A stretch of 64,000 nucleotides of DNA, from assembly GCA_947489445.1 (NCBI GenBank), contig CANLDN010000012.1, positions 59,775 through 123,774 of the forward strand. The letters run 5' to 3'. Origin of the DNA: an uncultured Paracoccaceae bacterium. GTDB taxonomy: Bacteria > Pseudomonadota > Alphaproteobacteria > Rhodobacterales > Rhodobacteraceae. The notes under the pieces are model-generated. The model was not told where the DNA came from. It worked only from the letters and a program-made list of their open reading frames with translations, and ran no database searches. The position numbers were made by a program, and so were the translations under genes. Position 1 is the stretch's first letter, and every line of letters starts with the position of its first letter. Shown here piece after piece: positions 18,760 to 27,732 of this stretch.

Positions 18760-19590
18760 TTATTTCACCGCGCCAAAGGTCAGGCCGCGGACAAGTTGTT
18801 TCTGGCTGAACCAGCCAAGGATGAGGATCGGCGCAATCGCCATGGTCGACGCCGCACTTAGCTTGGCAAAGAACAGACCTTCGGGGCTGGAATAGCTGGC
18901 GATAAAGGCTGTCAGCGGGGCCGCATTGGCCGCCGTCAGGTTCAGCGTCCAGAAGGCTTCGTTCCAGGCCAGGATAAAGTTCAGCAATACCGTGGACGCA
19001 ATGCCGGGGATCGCCATTGGCGTCAGCACATAAAGCAGTTCTTCCTTAAGCGTGGCACCATCCATACGGGCCGCTTCCAAAATCTCGCCGGGGATTTCCT
19101 TGAAATAGGTGTAAAGCATCCAGACGATGATCGGCAGATTGATCAGCATCAGGACCACCATCAGACCACCGCGCGTATCCAGCAGGTTGAACTCCACAAA
19201 GATCAGCGAGATCGGGTAAAGCACACCCACCGCAGGCAGCATCTTGGTCGACAGCATCCACAGCAGGATATCCTTGGTACGTTTCGATGGCACAAAGGCC
19301 ATCGACCAGGCCGCGGGGATCGCCACCAGAATACCCAGGATCGTGGACCCGCCGGCGATGATCACCGAATTCCACAAGAACTTCATATAATCAGACCGCT
19401 CTTGCACGACGGCGTAGTTTTCCAACGTCCAGTCAAAGGCAAAGAACAAGGGCGGGTCGTTGATTGCCTGCGCTTCGGTCTTAAAGCTGGTCAGGATCGT
19501 CCAGTAGATCGGAAAGAAGATCAGCAGGCCGATGGTCCATGCGGCGGCGGTGGTGATGATCTTGCGCTGTGTTGTAACGGCACGTGCCAT
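18760..19590 (-). CDS. smoG: Polyol ABC transporter permease (MalG type)
   Basis: 276 residues with six predicted membrane segments. The EAA loop that contacts the ATPase is visible as EAARMDGATLKEELLYVLTP. The N-terminal segment TIGLLIFFPIYWTILTSFKT is typical of MalG/UgpE-like permeases. It lies between smoF (12-base gap) and smoK (45-base gap) on the minus strand and forms the inner-membrane channel with SmoF. Confidence 0.92.
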   Translation of the reverse strand: MARAVTTQRKIITTAAAWTIGLLIFFPIYWTILTSFKTEAQAINDPPLFFAFDWTLENYAVVQERSDYMKFLWNSVIIAGGSTILGILVAIPAAWSMAFVPSKRTKDILLWMLSTKMLPAVGVLYPISLIFVEFNLLDTRGGLMVVLMLINLPIIVWMLYTYFKEIPGEILEAARMDGATLKEELLYVLTPMAIPGIASTVLLNFILAWNEAFWTLNLTAANAAPLTAFIASYSSPEGLFFAKLSAASTMAIAPILILGWFSQKQLVRGLTFGAVK

Positions 19591-19602
19591 GTCAAGGCCC
19601 CC

Positions 19603-20481
19603 CTATGTATCCAGGTTCTTGCCGACGATGCGCATCAGGAAGATGGCAACGATATTGGCAAGGATGATGGCGTAGACACCGCCCGCAGACCCCAGCCCGA
19701 TATTCTGGCTGTCGATGACCCGCTGAAAGATCAGATAGGTCAGGGTCCGGGTGCCAAAGGCGCCGCCGGTTGTGACGAAAATCTCGGCAAAGATCGACAA
19801 CAGGAAAATCGTCTGGATCAGAATGACGATGGTGATCGCACGCGCCAGATGTGGCAGCACAATGAACCAGAACCGTTTGAGCGCGGGGGCACCATCCATT
19901 TCGGCAGCCTCCAGCTGTTCACTGTCCAATGACTGGATCGCCGTCAACAGGATCAGCGTGGCAAAGGGCAACCACTGCCATGACACAATCAGGACAATCG
20001 AACTGAGCGAGGCATCTTGCAGCCATGCCACCGGTTCGGCCCCGAAAAACCGCCATAGATGGGAAAAGATACCGTTGACCGGATCCATCAGCATGTTTTT
20101 CCAAACCAACGCGGATACGGTCGGCATCACGAAAAACGGGGCGATGACCAGAATACGAACAACCCCTTGGCCCCACATCGGTTGATCCAGAAGCATGGCC
20201 AACAGAATGCCCAACACCACGGTGATCAACAGCACACCACCGACCATGATCAGGGTGGTCTGGATGCTTGGCCAGAAAGAGCTTGAGGAAATAAAGCGGC
20301 TATAGTTCGAAAAGCCCACCCAATCGAGACCACGCTCAATACTGTCACCGCGCAGCGGCAGGTATTTCGTGAATGAAAACCACAGGGTCATGATCAGGGG
20401 GACCAACATCCAGCCCAATAGCAGGACCACGGCGGGCGCCATCATCATACGGGCGGCGGATCGGGATGCTTTGGTGGCCAT
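19603..20481 (-). CDS. smoF: Polyol ABC transporter permease (MalF type)
   Basis: 292 residues from ATG 20481, preceded by GGAGGAG; an extension to 20529 is rejected. Six membrane segments, the first MMMAPAVVLLLGWMLVPLIM. The EAA loop EAAEMDGAPALKRFWFIVLP docks the ATPase. It is the partner of SmoG. The gene follows the binding-protein gene by about 115 bases, a gap often holding a stabilising structure in binding-protein-dependent operons. Confidence 0.92.
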   Translation of the reverse strand: MATKASRSAARMMMAPAVVLLLGWMLVPLIMTLWFSFTKYLPLRGDSIERGLDWVGFSNYSRFISSSSFWPSIQTTLIMVGGVLLITVVLGILLAMLLDQPMWGQGVVRILVIAPFFVMPTVSALVWKNMLMDPVNGIFSHLWRFFGAEPVAWLQDASLSSIVLIVSWQWLPFATLILLTAIQSLDSEQLEAAEMDGAPALKRFWFIVLPHLARAITIVILIQTIFLLSIFAEIFVTTGGAFGTRTLTYLIFQRVIDSQNIGLGSAGGVYAIILANIVAIFLMRIVGKNLDT

Positions 20482-20595
20482 TGGATGTACTCCTCCTATT
20501 GGCGGACGCACCGCCTGGGATCGTAACACAGAACAAAAGAATAATGATGTGGGATCAGGGGGCGATACAACGCCCGCCCCCTGGTGACAGAACGC

Positions 20596-21909
20596 TTAAC
20601 GGTAGCCGGCGGCTTCCATTGCTTCATTCGTGATCGCCTGCGCCTTCTCAAGCGCTTCCTCGATGGACTGCTGACCAGCGTAAGCGGCAGAGAATTCCTG
20701 GCTCACCTCGGTGGCAATGCCTGCAAACTCCGGAATGGCCGCGAACTGGATGCCAACATAAGGGCTTGGGTCCACGGTGGAATCGTTCGGATCAGCCGAC
20801 AGGATCGAATCCAGGGTCATCTGTGCAAACGGCACGTCGATATAGTTGGGGTTTTCATACAGTGATGTACGCGCACCCGGTGGGACGTTTGCCCAACCTT
20901 CATTGGCAGCAACCAGTTCGATATAATCGGTGGATGTCGCCCACTCGATGAACTGCTTGGCTTCTGCCTGCTGCTGGGTACCGGCCGGAATGGCCAGCGC
21001 CCATGCCCACAACCAGTTGGACCGCTTGCCCAGACCCGTATCTGGGGCCAGCGCAAAACCAACGCTGTCAGCAACGGTGGAGTCGTCGCCGGTAACGAAT
21101 GACGCAGCAACAGTCGCGTCAATCCACATGCCGCATTTGCCTTGGTTGAACAGGGACAGGTTTTCATTGAAACCATTCGTCGCGTAACCAGACGGGCCAG
21201 AAGCGTCCATCATACCCTTGTAGAAATTCAACGTGTTGGCCCACTGCTCGGTATCGAACTGTGCGTTCCAATCCATGTCGAACCAACGGGCACCAAAGGA
21301 GTTGGACATCGCCGTGATGAACGCACCACCTTCGCCCCAACCGGCCTTACCACGCAGGCAAATACCGTTTATGTCGTTGTCACGGTCGGTCATGGCAGCA
21401 GCAGCTTCAGCGACGAATTCCCATGTTGGGGCGTCTGGCATCTCAAGGCCCGCGGCTTCCATCAGATCCGTGCGATACATGATCATGGAGCTTTCGCCAT
21501 AAAACGGTGCCGCATAAAGCGTACCCTCATGGGACAAACCACCTGCCATTGCGGGCAGAATGTCGTCCACATCATACTCTGCGGACAGATCATCCAGCGG
21601 AACCAGCCAGCCATTGGCACCCCAGATCGGGGTTTCGTACATGCCGATGGTCATGATGTCGAACGCCCCACCCTTGGTGGTGATGTCCGTCGTGACGCGC
21701 TGGCGCAGCACGTTTTCTTCCAGTGTCACCCACTCAACGGCGATACCGGTTTCTGCGGTGAAATTGTCAGTGTAGCCCTGCATGCGGATCATATCGCCGT
21801 TGTTCACGGTTGCGATAGTGATCGTCGCGGAATGGGCGTCTGCGAATGCGCCACTTGCTGTTACCAGCGAAAGCGCAGTCGCAGCACAAAATGTGCTCTT
21901 AAAAGACAT
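20596..21909 (-). CDS. smoE: Polyol ABC transporter substrate-binding protein
   Basis: 437 residues with a Sec signal peptide (MSFKSTFCAATALSLVTASGA, cleavage near FADA). The body is a family 1 extracellular solute-binding protein (ITIATVNNGDMIRMQGYTDN; GICLRGKAGWGEGGAF; LPAMAGGLSHEGTLYAAPF). It captures sorbitol/mannitol in the periplasm for SmoFGK. The start has AGGGAGGAAA upstream. A LacI-type palindrome lies about 70 bases upstream of the start codon. Confidence 0.92.
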   Translation of the reverse strand: MSFKSTFCAATALSLVTASGAFADAHSATITIATVNNGDMIRMQGYTDNFTAETGIAVEWVTLEENVLRQRVTTDITTKGGAFDIMTIGMYETPIWGANGWLVPLDDLSAEYDVDDILPAMAGGLSHEGTLYAAPFYGESSMIMYRTDLMEAAGLEMPDAPTWEFVAEAAAAMTDRDNDINGICLRGKAGWGEGGAFITAMSNSFGARWFDMDWNAQFDTEQWANTLNFYKGMMDASGPSGYATNGFNENLSLFNQGKCGMWIDATVAASFVTGDDSTVADSVGFALAPDTGLGKRSNWLWAWALAIPAGTQQQAEAKQFIEWATSTDYIELVAANEGWANVPPGARTSLYENPNYIDVPFAQMTLDSILSADPNDSTVDPSPYVGIQFAAIPEFAGIATEVSQEFSAAYAGQQSIEEALEKAQAITNEAMEAAGYR

Positions 21910-21979
21910 CCGGTTTCCTCCCTAGATGGATGTGATGATCCAAGGCTAGTCGGGTAGGTGGCGCTGCGTCAATCAATTT

Positions 21980-21993
21980 TTTACGCGCGTAAA
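21980..21993. promoter_or_regulatory. LacI-family operator before smoE
   Basis: TTTACGCGCGTAAA is a 14-bp perfect palindrome with the central CGCG expected for LacI/GalR-family sites. It lies between the regulator gene and smoE. A possible -35 (TTGACG) lies a few bases downstream on the minus strand, so bound regulator would sit just upstream of or at the promoter. Confidence 0.75.
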
Positions 21994-22004
21994 GAAAAAT
22001 GGTA

Positions 22005-23030
22005 TCACGCGGAGTCGCGCAAGATCAGCTTTCCTTCTAAACGTGTGCTTTTCCAAGGCGATACCTGCCCCTCGATCGCCGTAAACAGCGCCTCCGCCGC
22101 GGTCTGGGACACCGCATCATAGTTGTGTGAAATCGTGGTTAATGGCGGGCAGGTATAGCGCGAATGCGGATGCCCGTCCTGCCCCGCCACCCGAATCGCA
22201 CAATCTTTGCCACGCCCAACACGCACGCCTTGCTCATAACACGCCGTCAGTAGACCAATCGCCAAACGGTCGTTGCTGCACAGGATCGTATTCGTCGAAA
22301 AGCGGCCCTGTTGCAGGGCATCATGGCCACCCAAACGCCCAATCTCCTCAAACGCCCAGCCTTCACCATCCACCGAAACAACATTCGGGGCATGGCCAAA
22401 CGCCTCCATCGCGTTGAGATAGCTTTGGCGGCGCCGATGCGCATTCGGGTTCGCAGGCGTCTTCATCTCAAAAAAGCAGGGTGGTTCACCCGTGCGGCAC
22501 AGGTAATCAGTGATATGGGCGGTAAACTGAAAATTGTCAGAGCCCACAAAAGCAAGACCGATCTGATCCACACTACTGTCAAAGATCAGTGTTGGTACAT
22601 CTGCGCAAAACCTTTCCAAGGCCTGCCGGTCTGACGCACGGCCCAATGGGGCCAACAACACACCCGCCGGTTTCAAGGATCTCAAGGTATCAAGAACCTC
22701 AACTTCCAACGCTGGGTCGCCATGTGAACTAAACAGCGTGGGACGGTATCCGGCAGCGATACATCTTTGTTCAAGGTTGCGCGCGATCTCTGCGAAATAG
22801 GGGTCGGACAATAGCGGCACCACAACGCCAACATTCTTCGTCAGTTTGCGGTTCTGGTTCATCGCATAGATGTTGGGGCGGTAATCATGCTGCTCCAACG
22901 CGGCTTCGATACGGGCGCGGGTGCTGGGCCTGACGCTGTCGGGATCGTTAAAGTATTTCGATACCGTCGGGCGCGATATGCCACTGACGCTGGCGAACTC
23001 CTCCATATTCCGAATTTTTTGACCCGCCAT
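22005..23030 (-). CDS. LacI-family transcriptional regulator of polyol operon
   Basis: 341 residues from ATG 23030, the usual LacI length; upstream in-frame codons are rejected because the helix-turn-helix then starts at the normal place. The DNA-binding domain is MEEFASVSGISRPTVSKYFN with the hinge DYRPNIYA, followed by a periplasmic-binding-protein-like sensor (NVGVVVPLLSDPYFAEIA). It probably senses a polyol and controls smoEFGK-smoS-mtlK through the palindrome at 21980-21993, and its own gene through a related site at 23083-23096. Confidence 0.9.
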   Translation of the reverse strand: MAGQKIRNMEEFASVSGISRPTVSKYFNDPDSVRPSTRARIEAALEQHDYRPNIYAMNQNRKLTKNVGVVVPLLSDPYFAEIARNLEQRCIAAGYRPTLFSSHGDPALEVEVLDTLRSLKPAGVLLAPLGRASDRQALERFCADVPTLIFDSSVDQIGLAFVGSDNFQFTAHITDYLCRTGEPPCFFEMKTPANPNAHRRRQSYLNAMEAFGHAPNVVSVDGEGWAFEEIGRLGGHDALQQGRFSTNTILCSNDRLAIGLLTACYEQGVRVGRGKDCAIRVAGQDGHPHSRYTCPPLTTISHNYDAVSQTAAEALFTAIEGQVSPWKSTRLEGKLILRDSA

Positions 23031-23082
23031 GAACACCCGCTCCGCCATGTAAAAAATAAAACTTGCGCACCGATACAATTTC

Positions 23083-23096
23083 TTGTCGCGCGCAAA
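23083..23096. promoter_or_regulatory. Second, imperfect LacI-type site before regulator gene
   Basis: TTGTCGCGCGCAAA matches the smoE-side palindrome at 11 of 14 positions, with the same CGCGCG core, and lies 53 bases upstream of the regulator start codon. This fits autoregulation. Confidence 0.5.
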
Positions 23097-23125
23097 AAAT
23101 CAACTTTTCATGGCAAAGTCCAGAA

Positions 23126-23151
23126 CGGCACGAAGCAACGGCACGAAGCAA
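23126..23151. repeat. 13-bp tandem duplication
   Basis: Two exact adjacent copies of CGGCACGAAGCAA. It lies in the 454-base gap between the regulator gene and fusA2; nothing else in the first half of that gap was recognised. Confidence 0.7.
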
Positions 23152-23287
23152 CGGCGAATAGCAGAACCGGGTCTGACACCTGATGCAACCACGTCACAGC
23201 TTGTGGTGGGCATAACCGCATCATTGACTTTGAACCTGCCTCACTTCACATAAACCCTTCACCCTCAGACGCCAAAGGAGGCGCGTG

Positions 23288-23323
23288 ATGACCGAAGATA
23301 GCCAGATATTGGGGACGCTCTGA
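23288..23323 (+). promoter_or_regulatory. Possible 11-codon leader ORF before fusA2
   Basis: ATG 23288 opens a short frame encoding MTEDSQILGTL and is preceded at ideal spacing by AAGGAGG (23275-23281). A small hairpin (CTGACG/CGTCAG) follows at its stop. It lies about 160 bases upstream of fusA2 and may be a translated leader or a relic. No regulatory residue run is evident. Confidence 0.35.
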
Positions 23324-23484
23324 CGATCCGTCAGGGGTACTCTTGCGCGTCTCCATCACGAGGGAACTTTCCTCGCCATTCACCAGATATGACACCGCGC
23401 CTTGAGCAGGCGCATAGGGCCTGTTTGCGCTTGCCGTCCTGATCTGCGGCAGGCCAAATGCGCCTGACGGAAAGGAGGGTCGCC

Positions 23485-25530
23485 ATGACCCGCACACTGC
23501 AAAACATCCGCAACATTGGCATCATGGCCCATGTGGACGCGGGCAAAACAACGCTGACCGAACGTATCCTGTTCAACGCAGGCCGGATCCACAAAACGGG
23601 TGACGTCCATACCGGGAACACCGAAATGGACAGCCGTGCCGTGGAAAAGGCGCACGGGATCACGATCTCGGCTGCGGCCACATCGCTAGATTGGCAGGGC
23701 TGCGATATCACCATCATCGACACGCCGGGACACGTCGATTTCACGATTGAAGTCGAACGGTCCTTGCGCGTGCTGGATGGTGCGGTTGCGGTTTTCTCTG
23801 CGGTCTCCGGTGTGGAACCACAGTCTGAAACCGTGTGGCATCAGGCCGATCGCTATGGCACGCCCCGCATTTGTTTCATCAACAAGATGGACAGCTTGGG
23901 TGCCGACTTTGACGGCTGCGTGGCTGACATTCGCGACCGTTTGGGTGCGGAACCGATTGTGGTGCAACTGCCCATCGGGGCCGAAAGCGATCTGTCCGGT
24001 GTGATCGATCTGACCATGATGCAGGCGCTGACATGGTCTGACGGGGCGACGGAACCGGAAGTGGGGCCGATCCCCGATGCGTTGCGCGCGCAGGCCGAAA
24101 AGGCCCGGCAAGTGCTGGTGGAAGACGTGGTGGATCAGGACGATCACGCCCTTGCCCTTTATCTTGAGGGCAAGCCGATTGATGCCGCCCTGCTGACCCA
24201 ACTGGTCCGGCAGGCTTGCATCAGCGGCGCGGGCGTGCCTGTGCTGGCGGGCTCTGCCTATCGCAACATAGGCGTGCAACCGTTGATGGACGCGATTGCG
24301 GCCTATTGCCCTTCGCCTTTGGACCGCCCAGCGGTTGAAGGGCGCGACGCAGACGGAACCTCGGTGCAGCGCGCAGCGGACCCGAAAGCGCCAATGCTGG
24401 GTTTGGTTGGCAAAACCAAGCAGACCCAACATGGGGCCTTGTCGACCATCCGGCTTTATGCAGGACGGCTGGACAAGGGCATGGCGGTGCTGAATGCAAC
24501 CACCGGCACGCGCGAACGCGTAGGCCGTATCCTGAAGATGCATGCCGATGATCACACCGATCTCGACCATGCCGAAGCAGGTGATGTGGTTGCGGTCATG
24601 GGGCTGAAATCGGTGCGGGCGGGCGATACCTTGTCGGATCCAAAGGCACCAGTGGTGCTGGATGGTCTGGTCTGCCCCGACCCGGTGATCGAAGCCGTGG
24701 TCGAGGCACCTGATGCCGCGTCCCAGTCCAAACTGGGGCAGGCATTGGCGACAATGGCGCGCGAAGATCCGTCCTTGCGGGTGGGCACCGATCCAGAGAC
24801 CGGGCAAACCTTGGTCGCGGGCATGGGTGAATTGCACCTCCAGATCTGTCTGGAGGTGATCGCAACGACCCATGGTGTCGCGGCCAAACTGGGCCAACCG
24901 CGCGTTGCCTATCGCGAAGCCTTGACCAAAAGGGCAGAGGTGGACCGGACGCTGCGCAAGCAATCGGGCGGTCCGGGGCAATACGCCCGGGTCAAACTGG
25001 TGGTGGAACCGGCGGAGGATATCACCTTCGTCAATGAAGTCACCGGCGGCGCTGTGCCAACCGAGTTCATCCCGGCGGTCGAAGCCGGGGTGCGCGCGGC
25101 GCTAGGCACCGGGACAGGGCATGGCTGGCCGATGGCGGGCGCCAAGGTCACGCTGATCGACGGGGCATTCCATCCCAATGATAGCTCGGCCACGGCGTTC
25201 GAACGGGTCGCGCGCGAAGCCACGACCGAGGCGTTCCATCAAGCAGGCGCAATCCTGCTGGAACCCTGCATGAAGGTCGAAGTGATATCGCCTGCGGATC
25301 ACGTGGGCGCGGTCATCGGTGATCTGAACGCACGGCGCAGCGTGGTTGTCAGCTCTGACGCAGGCAAGGCCGGGCATCTGATCGTGGCGCATGTGCCGCT
25401 GGCCAACATGTTTGGCTACGTGAGTGCGCTGCGGTCATTGTCACGCGGGCGGGCCACGTTTTCCATGGTGCTTGATCACTATGGGGAAGTGCCCAAAGCG
25501 ATCGCAGAAGAGTTGCGCATAGCCAACTAA
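23485..25530 (+). CDS. fusA2: EF-G-like translation GTPase (second EF-G)
   Basis: 681 residues from ATG 23485, with AAGGAGGG upstream. GTPase motifs: HVDAGKTTLTE (G1), KAHGITISAAAT (switch I), DTPGHVDFT (G3), INKMDSLG (G4). Domains II to V follow (for example GQTLVAGMGELHLQI and SGGPGQYARVK). A canonical fusA lies at 61279, so this is a paralogue. In other bacteria EF-G paralogues act in ribosome recycling or hibernation release; which applies here is unknown. It is a lone transcription unit ending in a hairpin. Confidence 0.9.
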   Translation: MTRTLQNIRNIGIMAHVDAGKTTLTERILFNAGRIHKTGDVHTGNTEMDSRAVEKAHGITISAAATSLDWQGCDITIIDTPGHVDFTIEVERSLRVLDGAVAVFSAVSGVEPQSETVWHQADRYGTPRICFINKMDSLGADFDGCVADIRDRLGAEPIVVQLPIGAESDLSGVIDLTMMQALTWSDGATEPEVGPIPDALRAQAEKARQVLVEDVVDQDDHALALYLEGKPIDAALLTQLVRQACISGAGVPVLAGSAYRNIGVQPLMDAIAAYCPSPLDRPAVEGRDADGTSVQRAADPKAPMLGLVGKTKQTQHGALSTIRLYAGRLDKGMAVLNATTGTRERVGRILKMHADDHTDLDHAEAGDVVAVMGLKSVRAGDTLSDPKAPVVLDGLVCPDPVIEAVVEAPDAASQSKLGQALATMAREDPSLRVGTDPETGQTLVAGMGELHLQICLEVIATTHGVAAKLGQPRVAYREALTKRAEVDRTLRKQSGGPGQYARVKLVVEPAEDITFVNEVTGGAVPTEFIPAVEAGVRAALGTGTGHGWPMAGAKVTLIDGAFHPNDSSATAFERVAREATTEAFHQAGAILLEPCMKVEVISPADHVGAVIGDLNARRSVVVSSDAGKAGHLIVAHVPLANMFGYVSALRSLSRGRATFSMVLDHYGEVPKAIAEELRIAN

Positions 25531-25535
25531 ACAAT

Positions 25536-25568
25536 TGCGCAGGCGGTCCTTTTCGGATCGCCTGCGCA
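25536..25568 (+). terminator. Hairpin after fusA2
   Basis: TGCGCAGGCG and CGCCTGCGCA pair perfectly around a smaller GTCC/GGAT extension, 5 bases after the fusA2 stop. No T tract follows, so termination strength is uncertain. Confidence 0.6.
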
Positions 25569-25635
25569 TCACATAGCAACCTCGGTCGGCAATTCATGAC
25601 TTTTCAACTGGCGAAAGCTGAGTATAGTTACGCCC

Positions 25636-25716
25636 ATGATGAGCCGCGCACATATCCCTACTACTGCCCCAGCCGGGCTGCTTTCGCGCGACATCCTACT
25701 CCTTAGCTGCCTCTGA
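25636..25716 (+). CDS. Leucine-rich leader peptide of cupin-leuA operon
   Basis: A 26-codon frame (ATG 25636 or 25639) whose C-terminus reads DILLLSCL and stop. The three adjacent leucines use CTA, CTC and CTT, codons rarely used in the neighbouring genes, which prefer CTG. Two more leucines occur mid-peptide. A perfect hairpin overlaps the stop codon. This is the layout of a ribosome-mediated attenuator sensing leucyl-tRNA, and the downstream operon contains leuA. The first half (HIPTTAPAG) looks conserved-leader-like but I cannot name a family. Confidence 0.7.
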   Translation: MMSRAHIPTTAPAGLLSRDILLLSCL

Positions 25717-25745
25717 GCGTGCCTTTCGGCGCGACCGCTCAGAGG
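25710..25745 (+). promoter_or_regulatory. Attenuator hairpin of leuA operon
   Basis: CCTCTGAGCG (25710-25719) pairs perfectly with CGCTCAGAGG (25736-25745). The left arm contains the leader peptide stop codon, so a stalled or terminating ribosome would control folding. There is no T tract behind it, so the output may be Rho-linked termination or translational masking rather than intrinsic termination. A near repeat of the loop (TTTCGCGCGAC, TTTCGGCGCGAC) upstream could be the competing arm. Confidence 0.6.
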
Positions 25746-25779
25746 GTGACAGCGCCAAGACATTAGCTAAGGACACATC

Positions 25780-26136
25780 ATGAAAACGATCAATCTTGCT
25801 GAGAAACTCAGCCTGTTCAACACGCATTGGGACCCCAAAGTCGTGGCCGCCTATAACGATAACGACGTCATGGTCGTGAAGTTTCAGGGCGAATTCCCAT
25901 TTCACAAACACGACACCACCGATGACTTCTTTCTTGTCCTTGAGGGCGAGATGTTCATGGACATCGAAGGGCAAGACAGCGTCAAAGTCAGCGCAGGAGA
26001 GCTTTTCATTGCCCCCCAAGGCGTCGTACACCGCCCCCGAGCCGAAAACGAAGTCAAAGTGCTTCTGATCGAACCCAAAGGTGAACCCAATTCCGGCGAT
26101 GCGGACCGACCCGCCGCCCCCAAAGACCATATTTGA
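25780..26136 (+). CDS. Cupin-domain protein
   Basis: 118 residues, a single cupin barrel. The first cupin motif is GEFPFHKHDTTDDFFLVLEG with the His-x-His metal ligands and a later Glu; the second motif is IAPQGVVHRPRA with the third His. Such small cupins bind a divalent metal and may be dioxygenases, isomerases or sensors; the activity is not evident. It sits between the leucine leader and leuA, 12 bases before the leuA start, so it should be regulated with leucine synthesis. Confidence 0.85.
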   Translation: MKTINLAEKLSLFNTHWDPKVVAAYNDNDVMVVKFQGEFPFHKHDTTDDFFLVLEGEMFMDIEGQDSVKVSAGELFIAPQGVVHRPRAENEVKVLLIEPKGEPNSGDADRPAAPKDHI

Positions 26137-26148
26137 AGGAGCATGATC

Positions 26149-27705
26149 ATGACCAAGGATAAAGTCCTGATCTTCGACACCACCCTGCGCGACGGCGAAC
26201 AGTCCCCGGGTGCAACAATGACCCACGCGGAAAAGCTGGAAATCGCAGAGCTGCTCGATGAGATGGGCGTCGACATTATCGAGGCCGGGTTTCCCATCGC
26301 GTCCGAAGGCGATTTCAAAGCCGTCAGCGAAATTGCGGAACGTGCGAAAAACGCTGTCATCTGCGGACTGTCGCGCGCCAACTTCAAGGATATTGATCGC
26401 TGCTGGGAGGCGGTGAAACATGCGCGCCAGCCGCGCATTCACACCTTCATCGGCACATCGCCTTTGCACCGGGCGATCCCGAACCTGACACAGGATGAAA
26501 TGGCCGACCGCATCCATGATTGCGTCACCCACGCCCGGAACCTGTGTGATAATGTGCAATGGTCCTCCATGGACGCGACGCGGACGGAAGAAGATTTCCT
26601 GTGCCGCACAGTCGAAATCGCCATCAAAGCCGGTGCCACGACAATCAACATCCCCGATACCGTTGGCTACACGGCCCCGGTCGAAAGCGCCGACCTGATC
26701 CGGATGCTGATCGAAAAAGTACCCGGTGCGGACGAGGTGATCTTTGCCACCCACTGCCATAATGACCTTGGCATGGCGACGGCCAATTCGCTGGCCGCTG
26801 TCGACGGCGGCGCGCGCCAGATCGAATGCACGATCAACGGCCTTGGCGAACGGGCGGGCAACACGGCACTGGAAGAGGTCGTGATGGCCCTGAAAGTCCG
26901 CGGCGACATCATGCCGTTCGAGACGGGGATCGACACGCGCAAGATCATGAACATCTCGCGCCGGGTCGCCACGGTGTCCGGTTTTGCGGTGCAGTTCAAC
27001 AAAGCCATCGTCGGCAAAAACGCCTTCGCGCATGAAAGCGGTATCCATCAGGACGGGATGCTGAAGAACCGCGAAACATTCGAGGTGATGAAGCCCGAAG
27101 ATGTCGGCCTCTCCGGCACGTCGCTGCCCTTGGGCAAACATTCGGGCCGGGCGGCATTGCGAGCGAAACTGTCCGAGCTCGGGTTTGATCTGGCCGATAA
27201 CCAGCTCAACGATGTGTTCGTCCGGTTCAAGGATCTGGCCGACCGCAAAAAGGAAGTCTTTGACGATGACCTGATGGCATTGGTTTATCAAAACGACAGC
27301 GGCGATGACCGGTTGAAACTAAAATCATTGCGGGTCGTCTGTGGCACTCAAGGACCACAAGAGGCCGAGATGGTGATGACGATTGACGGCGCCGACGTTA
27401 AAACGTCGGCCACGGGTGACGGTCCGGTCGACGCCACATTCAACGCCGTGAAAGCCCTTTTCGCGCACAAGGCGCGGCTGCAACTGTATCAGGTGAGTGC
27501 TGTCACCGAAGGTACGGATGCACAGGCCACAGTCAGCGTGCGGATGGAGGAAGAGGGGCGCATCGCGACCGGCCAATCGGCGGATACGGATACGGTTGTC
27601 GCCAGCGCCAAGGCGTATATCAACGCGCTCAACCGGTTGCTGGTGCGGCGGGAACAATCGGAACCTGGCTACGACGTGAAAGGTATCAGCTACAAGGACG
27701 CCTGA
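26149..27705 (+). CDS. leuA: 2-isopropylmalate synthase
   Basis: 518 residues. ATG 26149 is preferred over 26143 because GAAGGAG (26135-26141) then has normal spacing. The TIM-barrel active site is visible in FDTTLRDGEQSPGATM, GLGERAGNTALEE and THCHNDLGMATANSLA; the C-terminal regulatory domain that binds leucine starts after about residue 390. It condenses acetyl-CoA with 2-oxoisovalerate, the first committed step of leucine synthesis. It would be controlled both by leucine inhibition and by the attenuator upstream. Confidence 0.96.
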   Translation: MTKDKVLIFDTTLRDGEQSPGATMTHAEKLEIAELLDEMGVDIIEAGFPIASEGDFKAVSEIAERAKNAVICGLSRANFKDIDRCWEAVKHARQPRIHTFIGTSPLHRAIPNLTQDEMADRIHDCVTHARNLCDNVQWSSMDATRTEEDFLCRTVEIAIKAGATTINIPDTVGYTAPVESADLIRMLIEKVPGADEVIFATHCHNDLGMATANSLAAVDGGARQIECTINGLGERAGNTALEEVVMALKVRGDIMPFETGIDTRKIMNISRRVATVSGFAVQFNKAIVGKNAFAHESGIHQDGMLKNRETFEVMKPEDVGLSGTSLPLGKHSGRAALRAKLSELGFDLADNQLNDVFVRFKDLADRKKEVFDDDLMALVYQNDSGDDRLKLKSLRVVCGTQGPQEAEMVMTIDGADVKTSATGDGPVDATFNAVKALFAHKARLQLYQVSAVTEGTDAQATVSVRMEEEGRIATGQSADTDTVVASAKAYINALNRLLVRREQSEPGYDVKGISYKDA

Positions 27706-27732
27706 CAGACAGACTCAGCACAATTAAAATAA

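Noticed and set aside
23686..24981. 431-codon open frame on the minus strand
   Set aside because: Antisense to fusA2; rich in Arg, His and Gln as expected of a shadow frame.
25696..27291. 531-codon open frame on the minus strand
   Set aside because: It lies antisense to the cupin gene and leuA, both with clear families and ribosome sites; it is a shadow of their codon bias.
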